From: Caballeronia sp. SEWSISQ10-4 2 | GTDB taxonomy: Bacteria; Pseudomonadota; Gammaproteobacteria; Burkholderiales; Burkholderiaceae | Length of the DNA stretch: 64,000 nt | Direction: 5' to 3' | Assembly: GCF_030464885.1 (NCBI RefSeq) | Contig: NZ_JALPRJ010000001.1 | Location: forward strand, 62,001-126,000 | In this document: one piece after another, positions 41,017 to 49,617 of the stretch | How the letters are laid out: every line of letters starts with the position of its first letter | Position numbering within the stretch: the first letter of the stretch is position 1 | The notes under the pieces: generated by a model | Databases searched by the model: none | Told to the model about the DNA's origin: nothing | The model's input: the letters and a program-made list of their open reading frames with translations, nothing else | Position numbers and translations under genes: made by a program

Positions 41017-41040
41017 CGGCGTAACGGCGTAACGCCGTAA
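41017..41040. repeat. Three-unit 8-bp tandem repeat
   Basis: CGGCGTAA twice followed by CGCCGTAA (one mismatch). It lies in intergenic DNA between the GT4 gene and the small hypothetical gene. Confidence 0.8.
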
Positions 41041-41335
41041 CGCGCACAGCTCCACATGCACGGCCGGGAATTTCTGTATCGCCCGCTGAGCCTTGTCCAT
41101 CAACCGCCGATGGCATTTTCCCGGAGCGTAGGCCGCCGTGGCACGACTCATGCGTAGAGAACATCAAGCCGGGCGTTGACCAGTGCACCGGCGAAGCGGC
41201 TCTCCATTTAATTCGTCAGAGCCGGATTTTAATGAAGTGCAGTGCCGTAGCGGCTTTTACAAGGCATATAAAAGCCTTGAACCGGACGGTAATAATCAGC
41301 GACCGCCAAAAATGACGGAGCTACCGGGGAACACA

Positions 41336-41557
41336 ATGAATCATCAACTCATAGAAACCGATCTTGTGCATCTGGAACACATCATCAACCGGATTGCATC
41401 GAGTCACGGACTGTCTTTATCCTATTGGCGAAAACGAGTCGACTCCGTATTGTCGATGAGTCTCATGCCCGCGCAACGCAAGCGCATTGGCCATATCGAC
41501 GCCGTTATTTCAATGCTCGAGAAAGCGGCTTCGGGCAAAACTGCCCATTTCAGTTGA
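41336..41557 (+). CDS. Small helical protein, unknown function
   Basis: The 73-residue product from ATG 41336 (MNHQLIETDLVHLEHIINRI) is predicted all-helical with alternating charged and hydrophobic residues and no membrane segment. GGGGA lies 5 bases before the ATG; an in-frame ATG at 41312 is possible. A strong intrinsic terminator starts 17 bp after the stop, which supports a real, independently expressed gene. I recognise no family. The two mutually exclusive hairpins upstream suggest leader control. Confidence 0.65.
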   Translation: MNHQLIETDLVHLEHIINRIASSHGLSLSYWRKRVDSVLSMSLMPAQRKRIGHIDAVISMLEKAASGKTAHFS

Positions 41558-41573
41558 GGAATCAGCGAGGGTC

Positions 41574-41604
41574 GACAGGCCGCCAGCACGGCCTGTCTGC
41601 TTTT
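41574..41604 (+). terminator. Intrinsic terminator after the 73-residue gene
   Basis: GACAGGCCG (41574-41582) pairs perfectly with CGGCCTGTC (41589-41597) around CCAGCA and is followed by TGCTTTT. Confidence 0.85.
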
Positions 41605-42009
41605 CCCGCACCCATCTTTATCGGATATCACATTCGATAATAGATCATGCATTAAAAACATAATCGCAACGCCCGCCGATAATAAATAATAATGAAAGGC
41701 GCCGCGATCCGGCGAGGTTCAGCGGCAAGTTCAGCATCAAAGCCATGATCCTCAATTAATAATGCTGGACACGATTATTTTATATTTTTAAGATCAGTTC
41801 GCTGAAGCTTGGACGCCCCCCCATCGTCTCGATTTCCAAAGCCCGCTTAACCAAGTAACGATTGGCGCGATCCCGGGCGCAATCCTGCCTGAGCCTCCAC
41901 GCGCGGGTCGATCGTGTGAACTACACAGGTGGCGCGGCACCCCGGCCCCGGCGAAAGTCGGCGAATGCCGGTAGCCTCCGATAAACCTCATTGAATCGAC
42001 AGGACCCGT
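41605..42009. other. AT-rich non-coding gap before RND gene
   Basis: About 400 bp. From roughly 41620 to 41790 the DNA is markedly richer in A/T than the rest of the window (runs such as AATAAATAATAATG and ATTATTTTATATTTTTAAG). I see no gene or terminal repeats; it may hold promoters or be a trace of foreign DNA. Confidence 0.4.
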
Positions 42010-45000
42010 GTGCCGTCTTTTTTCATCGATCGACCGGTTTTTGCGTGGATTGTCGCCCTGGCCATTTTCGTGGCGGGTGCACTGGTCACGCCGTTTCTGC
42101 CTGTCGCGCAGTATCCGCGGCTGACGCCGCCGCGCATCGTGATTGCCGCGATGTATCCGGGTGCGTCGCCGGAAAGCGTGGACAACACGGTCGCGAGCGT
42201 GATCGAAGAAAGCCTGGACGGTGCCGAGGGCTTGCAATACTACGAAAGCACGAGCGACAGCCTCGGCGAACTTGAAATTGCGGCCACGTTTTCGGCGGGC
42301 ACGAACCCGGACATCGCCATGGTCGATGTCCAGAACCGGATGAAGCAGATCGAGTCGCGGCTGCCGCAGCAAGTCGTTCAGCAAGGCATCACCGTCTTCA
42401 AGTCGACGGGCACATTCCTGATGCTCGTCGCGCTCACGTCCACCGACGGCCGGCGCGATTCCGTGGAACTGAGCGACTACGTCAACCGATACATGCTGCG
42501 CGACCTGAAGCGCGCGCCGGGCGTCGGCTCGGCCGAGTTGTGGGACGCCGGCGAAGCGCTGCGCGTCTGGATCGACCCGATGAAACTGCGCGAGTACAAC
42601 CTGGCCGCAGCCGACGTCACGCAAGCCATCGCAGCGCAAAACGCGACGGTCACCGCCGGCACGCTCGGCGACGTGCCGTTTGTCACGGGTCAGCAACTGA
42701 CGGCATCGGTCACGGTCAGGGGGCAATTGATCTCACCGGCCGAATTCGGCGAGATCGTGCTGAAAGCGCAAACGGATGGCTCGGCCGTACGGCTAAAGGA
42801 TGTCGCACGGGTCGAACTGGGCCGTGACAGCTATGCGTCGTTTTCGCGGCTGAACGGCAAGCCCGCGGCGACGGTCGGCATCCGGCTCTCCCCGCAGGGC
42901 AACGCGATGGAAACCTCCGATGCAATTCGTACCAAGCTCGCGGAATTGTCGCGCAGCCTGCCACCGGGCGTGGCCGTGGAGATCCCCTTCGACAGCTCCA
43001 AGTTCGTCCACGTCGCGCTGCACGAGGTGGCGTTGACGCTGTTCGAAGCGGTGCTGCTGGTGTTCCTCGTCATGTGGCTGTTCCTGCGCGACCTGCGTTA
43101 CGCGCTGGTGCCCACCGTGGTCATCCCGGTTGCGCTGACCGGCGCGCTGCTCGCGCTTTATGTGCTCGGCATGTCGATCAACGTGTTCACCATGTTCGCG
43201 CTGGTGCTCGCGATCGGGATCCTGGTCGACGATGCCATTGTCGTGGTCGAGAACGTCGATCGCGTGATGCGCGAGGAAGGTCTCGCGCCACGCGCCGCGA
43301 CGCGCCGGGCGATGCAGCAGATGGGCAGCGCGATCGTCGGCATCACGGCCGTGCTGACTGCCGTGTTCGTGCCGATGGCGTTTTTTCCCGGCAGTGTCGG
43401 CGGGATTTACCGGCAATTCACGGTCGCGATGATCGCGTCGATCCTCGTGTCCGCGTTCACCGCCCTTTCGCTCACGCCGGCGCTGTGCGCAAACCTGTTG
43501 AAAGCGCCGCCGCGCGACGCCTTGCGGCATGGGCTGCATGGCGCTCACCGATCACACGATGCGCACGCTTCACACGCAGGCAGTAGCCGTTCGTTCGGTT
43601 TTTCGGCGGCCTTCGACTGGACCTCGCGGGGTTATCGCGGACTGGTAGCGCGGGTGTTGCGCCGGGCGGGCTCCATGTTCGTGGTGTATCTCGTGCTGGC
43701 CGGCGCGTGCGCTGTGCTTTATCTGCATATGCCGGGCGGCTTCCTGCCTCAGGAAGACCAGGCGCAGCTTCAGGTGATGGTGCAGTTGCCGGCGGGCGCC
43801 ACGCAGGCGCGCACGCTTGCGGTCGTCGAACAGGCGGAAGCCATCCTGAAACGTGAGTCTGCCGTCGCGAACGTGACGAGCGTGGTCGGCTGGAGTTTCC
43901 AGGGCAGCGGCCAGAACGTGGCCATGCTGTTCGTCGACTTGAAAGACTGGTCATCGCGCAATACCGACGCGGGCACGCTGCGCGACACGCTGAACCGCTC
44001 GCTCTCGAAGATCATGGATGGCGACGTGGCTGCCCAGATGCCGCCGTCCGTACCCGGCATGGGCCATTCGGAAGGGTTTGTAATGCGGCTGGAAGATCGC
44101 GGCGGCATCGGCATTGCAGGATTGACTGCCGCGCGCGAACAACTTTTCAATAAAGCCCGCACCAATCCCGCTTTTGCGGACGTGCATTCGGAAGCGTTGC
44201 CGGACGCGCCGCGTATCGTGCTGGATGTCGACCGCGCGAAGGCTTATGCGCTGGGCGTATCGTTCGACAAGATCGGCGACGCGCTGGGGAACACTTTCGG
44301 TTCGACGTATATCGACGATTTCCCCTCGGGCGGCCGCATGCGCCGCGTGATGGTCGCCGCGGACGCACCTTCGCGCATGACCGAAGACAGTCTCATGAAC
44401 CTCTCGGTGCGCAACGCCGCGGGGCAGATGGTGCCGCTGTCGTCGGTGGCGTCGTTGCACTGGACGACCGGCCCTACCGTCCTCACGCGTTACAACGGTT
44501 CGCCTTCACTCGATGTGAGCGGCCGTCCCGCCAACGGCGTAAGTTCTGGCGCGGCGATGGCCGAAATGGAGCGGCTTGCGCAGGCGCTGCCGGTGGGCGT
44601 CGGTTTCGACTGGACCGATACGGCGCTTGAGGAAACCCGTGCTGCCCGCCTGACGCCGATGCTGATCGGCTTGTCGCTGCTTGCCGTGTTCATGGCGCTC
44701 GCGGCGCTTTACGAGAGCTGGACCATTCCGCTTGCGGTGCTGACTATCGTGCCACTGGGTGTGATTGGCGCAGTGATCGCGATGCTTCTGCGTGACATGC
44801 CGAACGATGTTTATTTCAAGGTCGGGATGATTACGGTGATCGGTTTGTCGGCGAAGAACGCGATCCTGATCGTGCAATTCGCACGCACGCTATCCGCCGA
44901 TGGCACACCGCTGGCTGAGGCGATTGTCGCCGCGGCGAGTGCGCGCTTCCGGCCAATCGTGATGACGTCGGCGGCGTTTTTGCTGGGCGTCGTGCCTTTG

Positions 45001-45237
45001 CTCGTGTCGAGCGGCGCGGGTGCGGAGAGCCGGCGATCGATCGGGACTGGCGTGTTTGGCGGCGCCATTACGGCGACCGTGCTGGGGCTGGTGTTCACGC
45101 CGCTGGCGTTTTATATCGTGGTGTCGGGGCAGCGATTTATTCAACGCCGGATAAAGTCGATGACACGAGACAAGGTGACGGCAAGCGTCGAGCCAGATGT
45201 ACCGCGTGGTGATGTTCAGGGGTCGCAGGAGGGGTAG
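42010..45237 (+). CDS. RND efflux permease (HAE1 class) without adjacent adaptor
   Basis: The product is 1075 residues from GTG 42010 (MPSFFIDRPVFAWIVALAIF). The typical hydrophobe/amphiphile exporter features are present: PPRIVIAAMYPGASPESVDN, a TM4 region MFALVLAIGILVDDAIVVVE with the paired Asp, and GLSAKNAILIVQFARTLSAD near TM10-11. It has a short His/Ser-rich insert around residues 505-535 (HGLHGAHRSHDAHASHAG) in the central cytoplasmic loop. No membrane fusion protein or outer-membrane channel gene is next to it, so partners must be encoded elsewhere. The start at GTG lacks a strong ribosome site. Confidence 0.9.
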   Translation: MPSFFIDRPVFAWIVALAIFVAGALVTPFLPVAQYPRLTPPRIVIAAMYPGASPESVDNTVASVIEESLDGAEGLQYYESTSDSLGELEIAATFSAGTNPDIAMVDVQNRMKQIESRLPQQVVQQGITVFKSTGTFLMLVALTSTDGRRDSVELSDYVNRYMLRDLKRAPGVGSAELWDAGEALRVWIDPMKLREYNLAAADVTQAIAAQNATVTAGTLGDVPFVTGQQLTASVTVRGQLISPAEFGEIVLKAQTDGSAVRLKDVARVELGRDSYASFSRLNGKPAATVGIRLSPQGNAMETSDAIRTKLAELSRSLPPGVAVEIPFDSSKFVHVALHEVALTLFEAVLLVFLVMWLFLRDLRYALVPTVVIPVALTGALLALYVLGMSINVFTMFALVLAIGILVDDAIVVVENVDRVMREEGLAPRAATRRAMQQMGSAIVGITAVLTAVFVPMAFFPGSVGGIYRQFTVAMIASILVSAFTALSLTPALCANLLKAPPRDALRHGLHGAHRSHDAHASHAGSSRSFGFSAAFDWTSRGYRGLVARVLRRAGSMFVVYLVLAGACAVLYLHMPGGFLPQEDQAQLQVMVQLPAGATQARTLAVVEQAEAILKRESAVANVTSVVGWSFQGSGQNVAMLFVDLKDWSSRNTDAGTLRDTLNRSLSKIMDGDVAAQMPPSVPGMGHSEGFVMRLEDRGGIGIAGLTAAREQLFNKARTNPAFADVHSEALPDAPRIVLDVDRAKAYALGVSFDKIGDALGNTFGSTYIDDFPSGGRMRRVMVAADAPSRMTEDSLMNLSVRNAAGQMVPLSSVASLHWTTGPTVLTRYNGSPSLDVSGRPANGVSSGAAMAEMERLAQALPVGVGFDWTDTALEETRAARLTPMLIGLSLLAVFMALAALYESWTIPLAVLTIVPLGVIGAVIAMLLRDMPNDVYFKVGMITVIGLSAKNAILIVQFARTLSADGTPLAEAIVAAASARFRPIVMTSAAFLLGVVPLLVSSGAGAESRRSIGTGVFGGAITATVLGLVFTPLAFYIVVSGQRFIQRRIKSMTRDKVTASVEPDVPRGDVQGSQEG

Positions 45238-45507
45238 ATTTCACTCCCGCTTTAAGCCAAAGACTAACTAAAACAAGCAATAAATTCAGGCTAATCATAG
45301 AGCCGGTTCGGGCACAACCGAGCCGCCGCCGCGCGCAAGCAGCGCCGACCCGCCGCGCAAATCCCGACTCGCATCGCATCAGAAAAACTTCGTATCCCGA
45401 TGGAATAAGTTGGCTCGTGCGTCCGTTTAACCATGACATTGAAACAACGAACGAACCCACTAACCCAACCAGCGAAATAGCGTGCCCTGCACGCGGGAGA
45501 CGACATC

Positions 45508-46587
45508 ATGAAACGGCACGTACTGTGGCCGGGCATTGTCACGCTCGGAATAACGGCCTTCCTCGCCGCCTGTGGCGGCAGCTCGAACAACTCAATGGAC
45601 ACGCACTTCAAGAGTACGATCCTCGTCTCCGACGGTGCGGTCGCGGCCGCCCACGTCGACCCCAATCTGAAGAACGGATGGGGCGTCGTGTTCAACCCTA
45701 AAGGCGTCGTCTGGGTGGTGAACAACGGCACGCAAACCTCCACCCTCTATGACGGCAACGGTGTTGCGCAATCGCTGATCGTGACCATCCCGGCAGTTGC
45801 ATCGGGACCGGCAAACCCGACGGGCATCGTCTTTAACGGAAGCACCGACTTCGTGGTGTCGAGCGGCGGCAAGAGCGGCGCCCCGCCCTTCATTTTCGCG
45901 GGCGAAGGCGGCACGCTGAGCGCCTGGTCACCCGGCGTACTGCCCACCACCGCGGTCACGGTCTTCGACGGCAGCAGCGCAAACGCCGTCTACAAAGGCC
46001 TCGCGCTTGCCGCAAGCAGCAGCGGCAACCGCCTCTATGCGGCTGACTTTCACAACGCTCGCGTCGATGTATTCGACAAGACTTTCACCAAGCTGTCCCT
46101 GCCCGGCGCGTTCCAGGACACATCGCTGCCGGCCGGCTTCGCGCCGTTCGGGATTCAGACGATCGGCACGAAAATCTACGTGGCATATGCGAAGCAGGAC
46201 TCCGCCCTGCACGACGAGGTGGACGGCCCGGGCCTGGGCGCCGTCGATGTCTTCGATACAGACGGCAACCTGCTCCAACGTCTCGCACAAGGTGGTCCGC
46301 TCAACGCGCCGTGGGGGATTACTCAGGCACCTGCTAATTTCGGATCACTAAGCAATGACATCCTGATCGGCAATTTCGGAGACGGCACGATCAGCGCCTT
46401 CGACCCGACCAGCGGCAAGTTCATGGGCAAGCTGCTGCAGGCAAACGGCAGCAACTTCGTGCAAGAGGGCTTGTGGGGTATCGCGTTCGGCAACGGCGTG
46501 GATTCGCAGCCGGTCAACACGCTGTTCTTTGCAGCGGGCCCGAACCACGAAGCCGATGGCGTGTACGGGCGGATCGATATGCAATAA
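45508..46587 (+). CDS. TIGR03118-like beta-propeller lipoprotein
   Basis: The 359-residue protein has a signal peptide with a lipobox (GITAFLAACGGSS, Cys near residue 22), so it is probably lipid-anchored. The mature part is made of repeated propeller-like blades (NLKNGWGVVFNPKGVVWVVN, PTGIVFNGSTDFVV, GLALAASSSGNRLYAADFHN, GAVDVFDTDGNLLQRL, NDILIGNFGDGTISAFDPTS). This matches the family of uncharacterised proteins named TIGR03118. No enzymatic role is known. GGGAG precedes the ATG. It is flanked by the orphan RND gene and a small membrane protein. Confidence 0.8.
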   Translation: MKRHVLWPGIVTLGITAFLAACGGSSNNSMDTHFKSTILVSDGAVAAAHVDPNLKNGWGVVFNPKGVVWVVNNGTQTSTLYDGNGVAQSLIVTIPAVASGPANPTGIVFNGSTDFVVSSGGKSGAPPFIFAGEGGTLSAWSPGVLPTTAVTVFDGSSANAVYKGLALAASSSGNRLYAADFHNARVDVFDKTFTKLSLPGAFQDTSLPAGFAPFGIQTIGTKIYVAYAKQDSALHDEVDGPGLGAVDVFDTDGNLLQRLAQGGPLNAPWGITQAPANFGSLSNDILIGNFGDGTISAFDPTSGKFMGKLLQANGSNFVQEGLWGIAFGNGVDSQPVNTLFFAAGPNHEADGVYGRIDMQ

Positions 46588-46722
46588 CGCTTCGCATCTT
46601 CGCCACTCAGTAACCACGGCGGCCAGCCCAACGCGCGTCTGGCCGTCGTTCTCATCCTGCCGATGCGCTTCCCCTATGATGGCAACATCTCGCGTGCTTT
46701 CACGCGTTTCGGGAGGCATGTC

Positions 46723-47022
46723 ATGCAATTTCCAGCCGGAGCAGTTCAGGCACTCAGTTCGGCCGCATCGACGGTGTTTTCCATCGGTATCGTGTTCCTC
46801 GGTTACTGGGGCCTCCACGAGGGGGCGCACTGGCGGTCAATCGATGTATCCGTCGCCGTCCTGGCGCTCGCCGGTTTCGCAAGTCTCGGTTTGGTCCCGT
46901 GGCTCGCCACGTCTCCAACAAAAAATCCCGACGATGAATCCCGCCTCCGGCTAGCGCGTCATGCGTTCCTGGCCGGCGTGGGTGTGCTGTGGCTGGCGAT
47001 TATTGTGTCGGTGTTCACGTGA
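46723..47022 (+). CDS. Small membrane protein, unknown function
   Basis: The 99-residue protein (MQFPAGAVQALSSAASTVFS) has three hydrophobic segments at about residues 12-30, 40-60 (VAVLALAGFASLGLVPWLA) and 78-97 (AFLAGVGVLWLAIIVSVF). GGGAGG lies 6 bases before ATG 46723, making it better than the in-frame ATG at 46663. A small hairpin (CGCGTG/CACGCG, 46691-46706) sits just before the ribosome site. No family is recognised. A bidirectional terminator follows. Confidence 0.6.
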   Translation: MQFPAGAVQALSSAASTVFSIGIVFLGYWGLHEGAHWRSIDVSVAVLALAGFASLGLVPWLATSPTKNPDDESRLRLARHAFLAGVGVLWLAIIVSVFT

Positions 47023-47052
47023 TGGATATTGCCCGCGCCGTTCGGTAAAGAG

Positions 47053-47088
47053 AAATGGCCCAATCGGCTTATGCCGGTTGGGCCATTT
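47053..47088. terminator. Bidirectional terminator between small membrane gene and msbA
   Basis: AAATGGCCCAATCGGC (47053-47068) pairs with GCCGGTTGGGCCATTT (47073-47088) around TTAT, with one mismatched/wobble position. It lies between convergent genes and can serve both. Confidence 0.8.
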
Positions 47089-47138
47089 CGGTCACGCTGA
47101 CTAGCTAACTAATTCCCGACGGGCGAGCGTCGATTAAA

Positions 47139-48932
47139 TCAAGCCGCCTCGGGCGCCTGCTGCTGATATTGAATCCGATGAAGATTCGCGTACAGCCCGT
47201 TTTGGCGCAGCAAATCCGCGTGACTCCCCTGCTCGGCGATCTTGCCGCCATCCATCACGAGAATCCGGTCGGCACGCTCGATAGTCGACAGCCGGTGCGC
47301 AATGACCAGCGTCGTGCGCCCTTTCATCAGCGTTTCCAGCGCTTCCTGCACATGCCGCTCGGACTCGGAATCGAGCGCGGACGTGGCTTCGTCGAGGATC
47401 AGAATGGGCGCGTCCTTGTAGATCGCCCGCGCAATGGCGAGCCGCTGGCGCTGGCCGCCCGACAGGCGCATGCCGTTGCCGCCCACGCGGGTGTCCACTC
47501 CTTCGGGCATTGCCGCGACTACATCCGCCAGATTCGCCGCCGCCAGCGCCGCCATCACCCGTTCGCGATCCGGCGTCTGGCCGTACGCAACGTTGGCCGC
47601 GATCGTGTCGTTGAACAGCACCACGTCCTGGCTCACCATCGCCATCTGGCCGCGCAGATCGTGCAGGCTGTATTCGGGAATAGGCACGCCATCTACCAGT
47701 ACCGCGCCGCTGGCGGGATCGAAGAAACGCGGCAGCAGGTTGACCAGCGTGGTCTTGCCGCTTCCCGAAGCGCCCGCCAGCGCCACCATTTCGCCTGGCG
47801 CGACCTTGAACGAGATGCCGTCGAGCGTTGGCAGGCTCGACGATCCATAACTGAACGACACCTCGCGGAACTCCACCGCGCCAGTGGCGCGCTCGAGCGG
47901 CCGGCCGCCGCCTTCGGGCTCGATGGGTTCATCGATAAGACCGAAGATCAGTTCCGCCGCCGTCATGCCGCGCTGCAGCGGCTGGTTGATATCGATCAAA
48001 TGCTTGAGCGGCGAGATCACCAGCAGCATGGATGTGACGAACGCTACAAAACCGCCGACAGTCGTCTGGTCGTTCGCCGACTGGACCACTGCAATAGTGA
48101 TCACGATGGCAAGCGCGATCGACGCCAGGAACTGCGTGAGCGGCTGCGCCAGGCCGCCGGATACGGTCATGCGCATGGAGTAACCGCGCAGGCGATTGCT
48201 CATGTCGGTGAAGCGGTCGTTTTCGTAGCGCTGGCCGTTATGCACCTTGACGACCTTATAACCGGCTACCGTCTCTTCCACGATGTACGACAGTTCGTTC
48301 GTCAGTAACTGTGACTCGCGATTGAGCCGCCGCAGCCGGCGGTTGATCTTGCTGACGAGCCAGCCGATAGCCGGCAGGATCACCGCGATGACCAGCGTCA
48401 GCCGCCAGTTGAGGATGAACAGATATCCGAGCAGGAATACCACGGTGAGCGAATCGCGCACGAGCGTGACGACCACGCTCTGGAGCACGTTGAGGATCTG
48501 GTTCACCTCGAACACGATTGCGTTGATGATCGTGCTGGCCGTTTCCCGCTGGAAGAAACCGGCGCTGGTGTGGATCATCCGGTCGAACATCTTGAGGCGC
48601 AGCTGGAGCAGGATCTTGTTGGTGACATACGCCAGCAAGTAGCCCGACGCGTACTGCGACCCTCCACGCAAGACCGCGAGCCCGACCACGGCGAGCGGCA
48701 CGAGCCATTTGGCGCTGGCGCTGCCGTGCGCGCCGAAGCCGTGATCCAGCAGCGGTTTGAGCAGCATCGGGATTCCGGCTTCGCTGGCGGCGACGAAACC
48801 CATGGCGATCAGGCCCAGCGCGACAATGCCGATCAGAGGCCGGATGTACGGCCAGAGCCGGCTCATCACGGCGGACGGCGACGTGTTCTGGCCGCTGCCG
48901 ATCGTTTTGCTCAAGGTTGGCTTCTGACTCAA
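47139..48932 (-). CDS. msbA: Lipid A flippase MsbA (ABC transporter)
   Basis: This 597-residue half-transporter fuses six membrane helices (about residues 25-330, start of domain [20 protein letters not shown]) to an ATPase domain with Walker [12 protein letters not shown], the signature [20 protein letters not shown], Walker [13 protein letters not shown] and a switch His ([17 protein letters not shown]). It moves lipid A-core across the inner membrane. The start is TTG 48932, with AAGGA 6 bases upstream; the first internal ATG (48866) lacks this. It opens the glycan region on the minus strand but is separated from the O-antigen ligase-like gene by the repeat element. Confidence 0.95.
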   Translation of the reverse strand: MSQKPTLSKTIGSGQNTSPSAVMSRLWPYIRPLIGIVALGLIAMGFVAASEAGIPMLLKPLLDHGFGAHGSASAKWLVPLAVVGLAVLRGGSQYASGYLLAYVTNKILLQLRLKMFDRMIHTSAGFFQRETASTIINAIVFEVNQILNVLQSVVVTLVRDSLTVVFLLGYLFILNWRLTLVIAVILPAIGWLVSKINRRLRRLNRESQLLTNELSYIVEETVAGYKVVKVHNGQRYENDRFTDMSNRLRGYSMRMTVSGGLAQPLTQFLASIALAIVITIAVVQSANDQTTVGGFVAFVTSMLLVISPLKHLIDINQPLQRGMTAAELIFGLIDEPIEPEGGGRPLERATGAVEFREVSFSYGSSSLPTLDGISFKVAPGEMVALAGASGSGKTTLVNLLPRFFDPASGAVLVDGVPIPEYSLHDLRGQMAMVSQDVVLFNDTIAANVAYGQTPDRERVMAALAAANLADVVAAMPEGVDTRVGGNGMRLSGGQRQRLAIARAIYKDAPILILDEATSALDSESERHVQEALETLMKGRTTLVIAHRLSTIERADRILVMDGGKIAEQGSHADLLRQNGLYANLHRIQYQQQAPEAA

Positions 48933-49617
48933 AAGGTGTCCTTAGTCGTGGGTCGGGCGGCGGGAGAAGCAGGAATGTACCTGCTTCAGGGCTGCACTGA
49001 GCGCTCAAGTCCCGCCGGCACGGCAAACCGCTATTGTAATGCGCCGCGCGCCGTGTCTCATTTTGACGTCGTTGCGAAATTGACCGAATGAGCGGGGGGA
49101 GGTTTCGCTCGCGCTCGGGGTTTGGGGTGAGGCTGCTGGCGCGGGGGGCTGGGGCTGGGTCGATGCCGGGTTGCTGCTTTCGGCCTTAGTGGTCTGCGTG
49201 AATTAGCTGATTTTTGTTTGTGGGTCATCGTGCTTGCCCGAGAGCGTTGGGGGCGAAGCGTGTTCGTGTCAGGATTCGCGAGAAGGAGGGGTTCACACAT
49301 CCTCCAGTCTGGCGAGCGCGGTGCTATCAGGTGCCAAAAACTTCTAGCCTGCACCCTACGGACACTAACTTGCCGGTGGTGGGAAAGCGCTTTCTTTGCT
49401 TCGTTTCTTTGTCGCTTTCGGCTTTAGACAAAGAAACGACCTGCCGCCACGCACAGTGGCTAATAGTGATAAAGAAATCAGCTAATTCACGAAGACCACT
49501 GACAACGAAAGCACCAACCCGGCATCGACCCTGACCAACAGCCCCAGAAGCCACCCCCACCCAAAGGCAGCAAACCGCGGCGCACACCGGGCTCGGTATA
49601 GGAGGGCAGCAACCCCC
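48933..49617. other. Non-coding region holding an inverted-repeat element
   Basis: About 685 bp with no supportable protein gene. Its central part is a structured repeat element (listed separately). Short frames here translate the two arms into similar peptides (KSANSRRP-like), which is a by-product of the inverted repeat, not evidence of coding. Confidence 0.6.
49157..49531. repeat. Non-coding element bounded by 57-bp imperfect inverted repeats
   Basis: The left arm (49157-49213) begins GGGTCGATGCCGGGTT and ends GTGAATTAGCTGATTT. The right arm (49475-49531) is its reverse complement with about 9 differences. Inside is a further perfect 12-bp inverted repeat CGTTTCTTTGTC/GACAAAGAAACG (49402-49413 and 49427-49438), the kind of CTTTCTTTG-rich hairpin common between genes in Burkholderia genomes. 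There is no transposase gene. It could be a miniature mobile element or a family of intergenic repeats. No target-site duplication was obvious by eye. Confidence 0.7.

Larger units (their letters stand above)
40902..41335. other. Non-coding gap with 8-bp tandem repeats and overlapping hairpins
   Basis: About 430 bp. It contains three 8-bp tandem units (CGGCGTAA, CGGCGTAA, CGCCGTAA at 41017-41040). Just upstream of a small gene are two overlapping inverted repeats: GGCTTTTA/TAAAAGCC (41252-41259 and 41269-41276) and CAAGGC/GCCTTG (41260-41265 and 41274-41279), which cannot form together. Confidence 0.5.

Noticed and set aside
49058-49534. Two opposite frames in the msbA-ligase gap with similar peptides (KSANSRRP)
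   Set aside because: The similarity comes from the DNA inverted repeat; neither has coding character.
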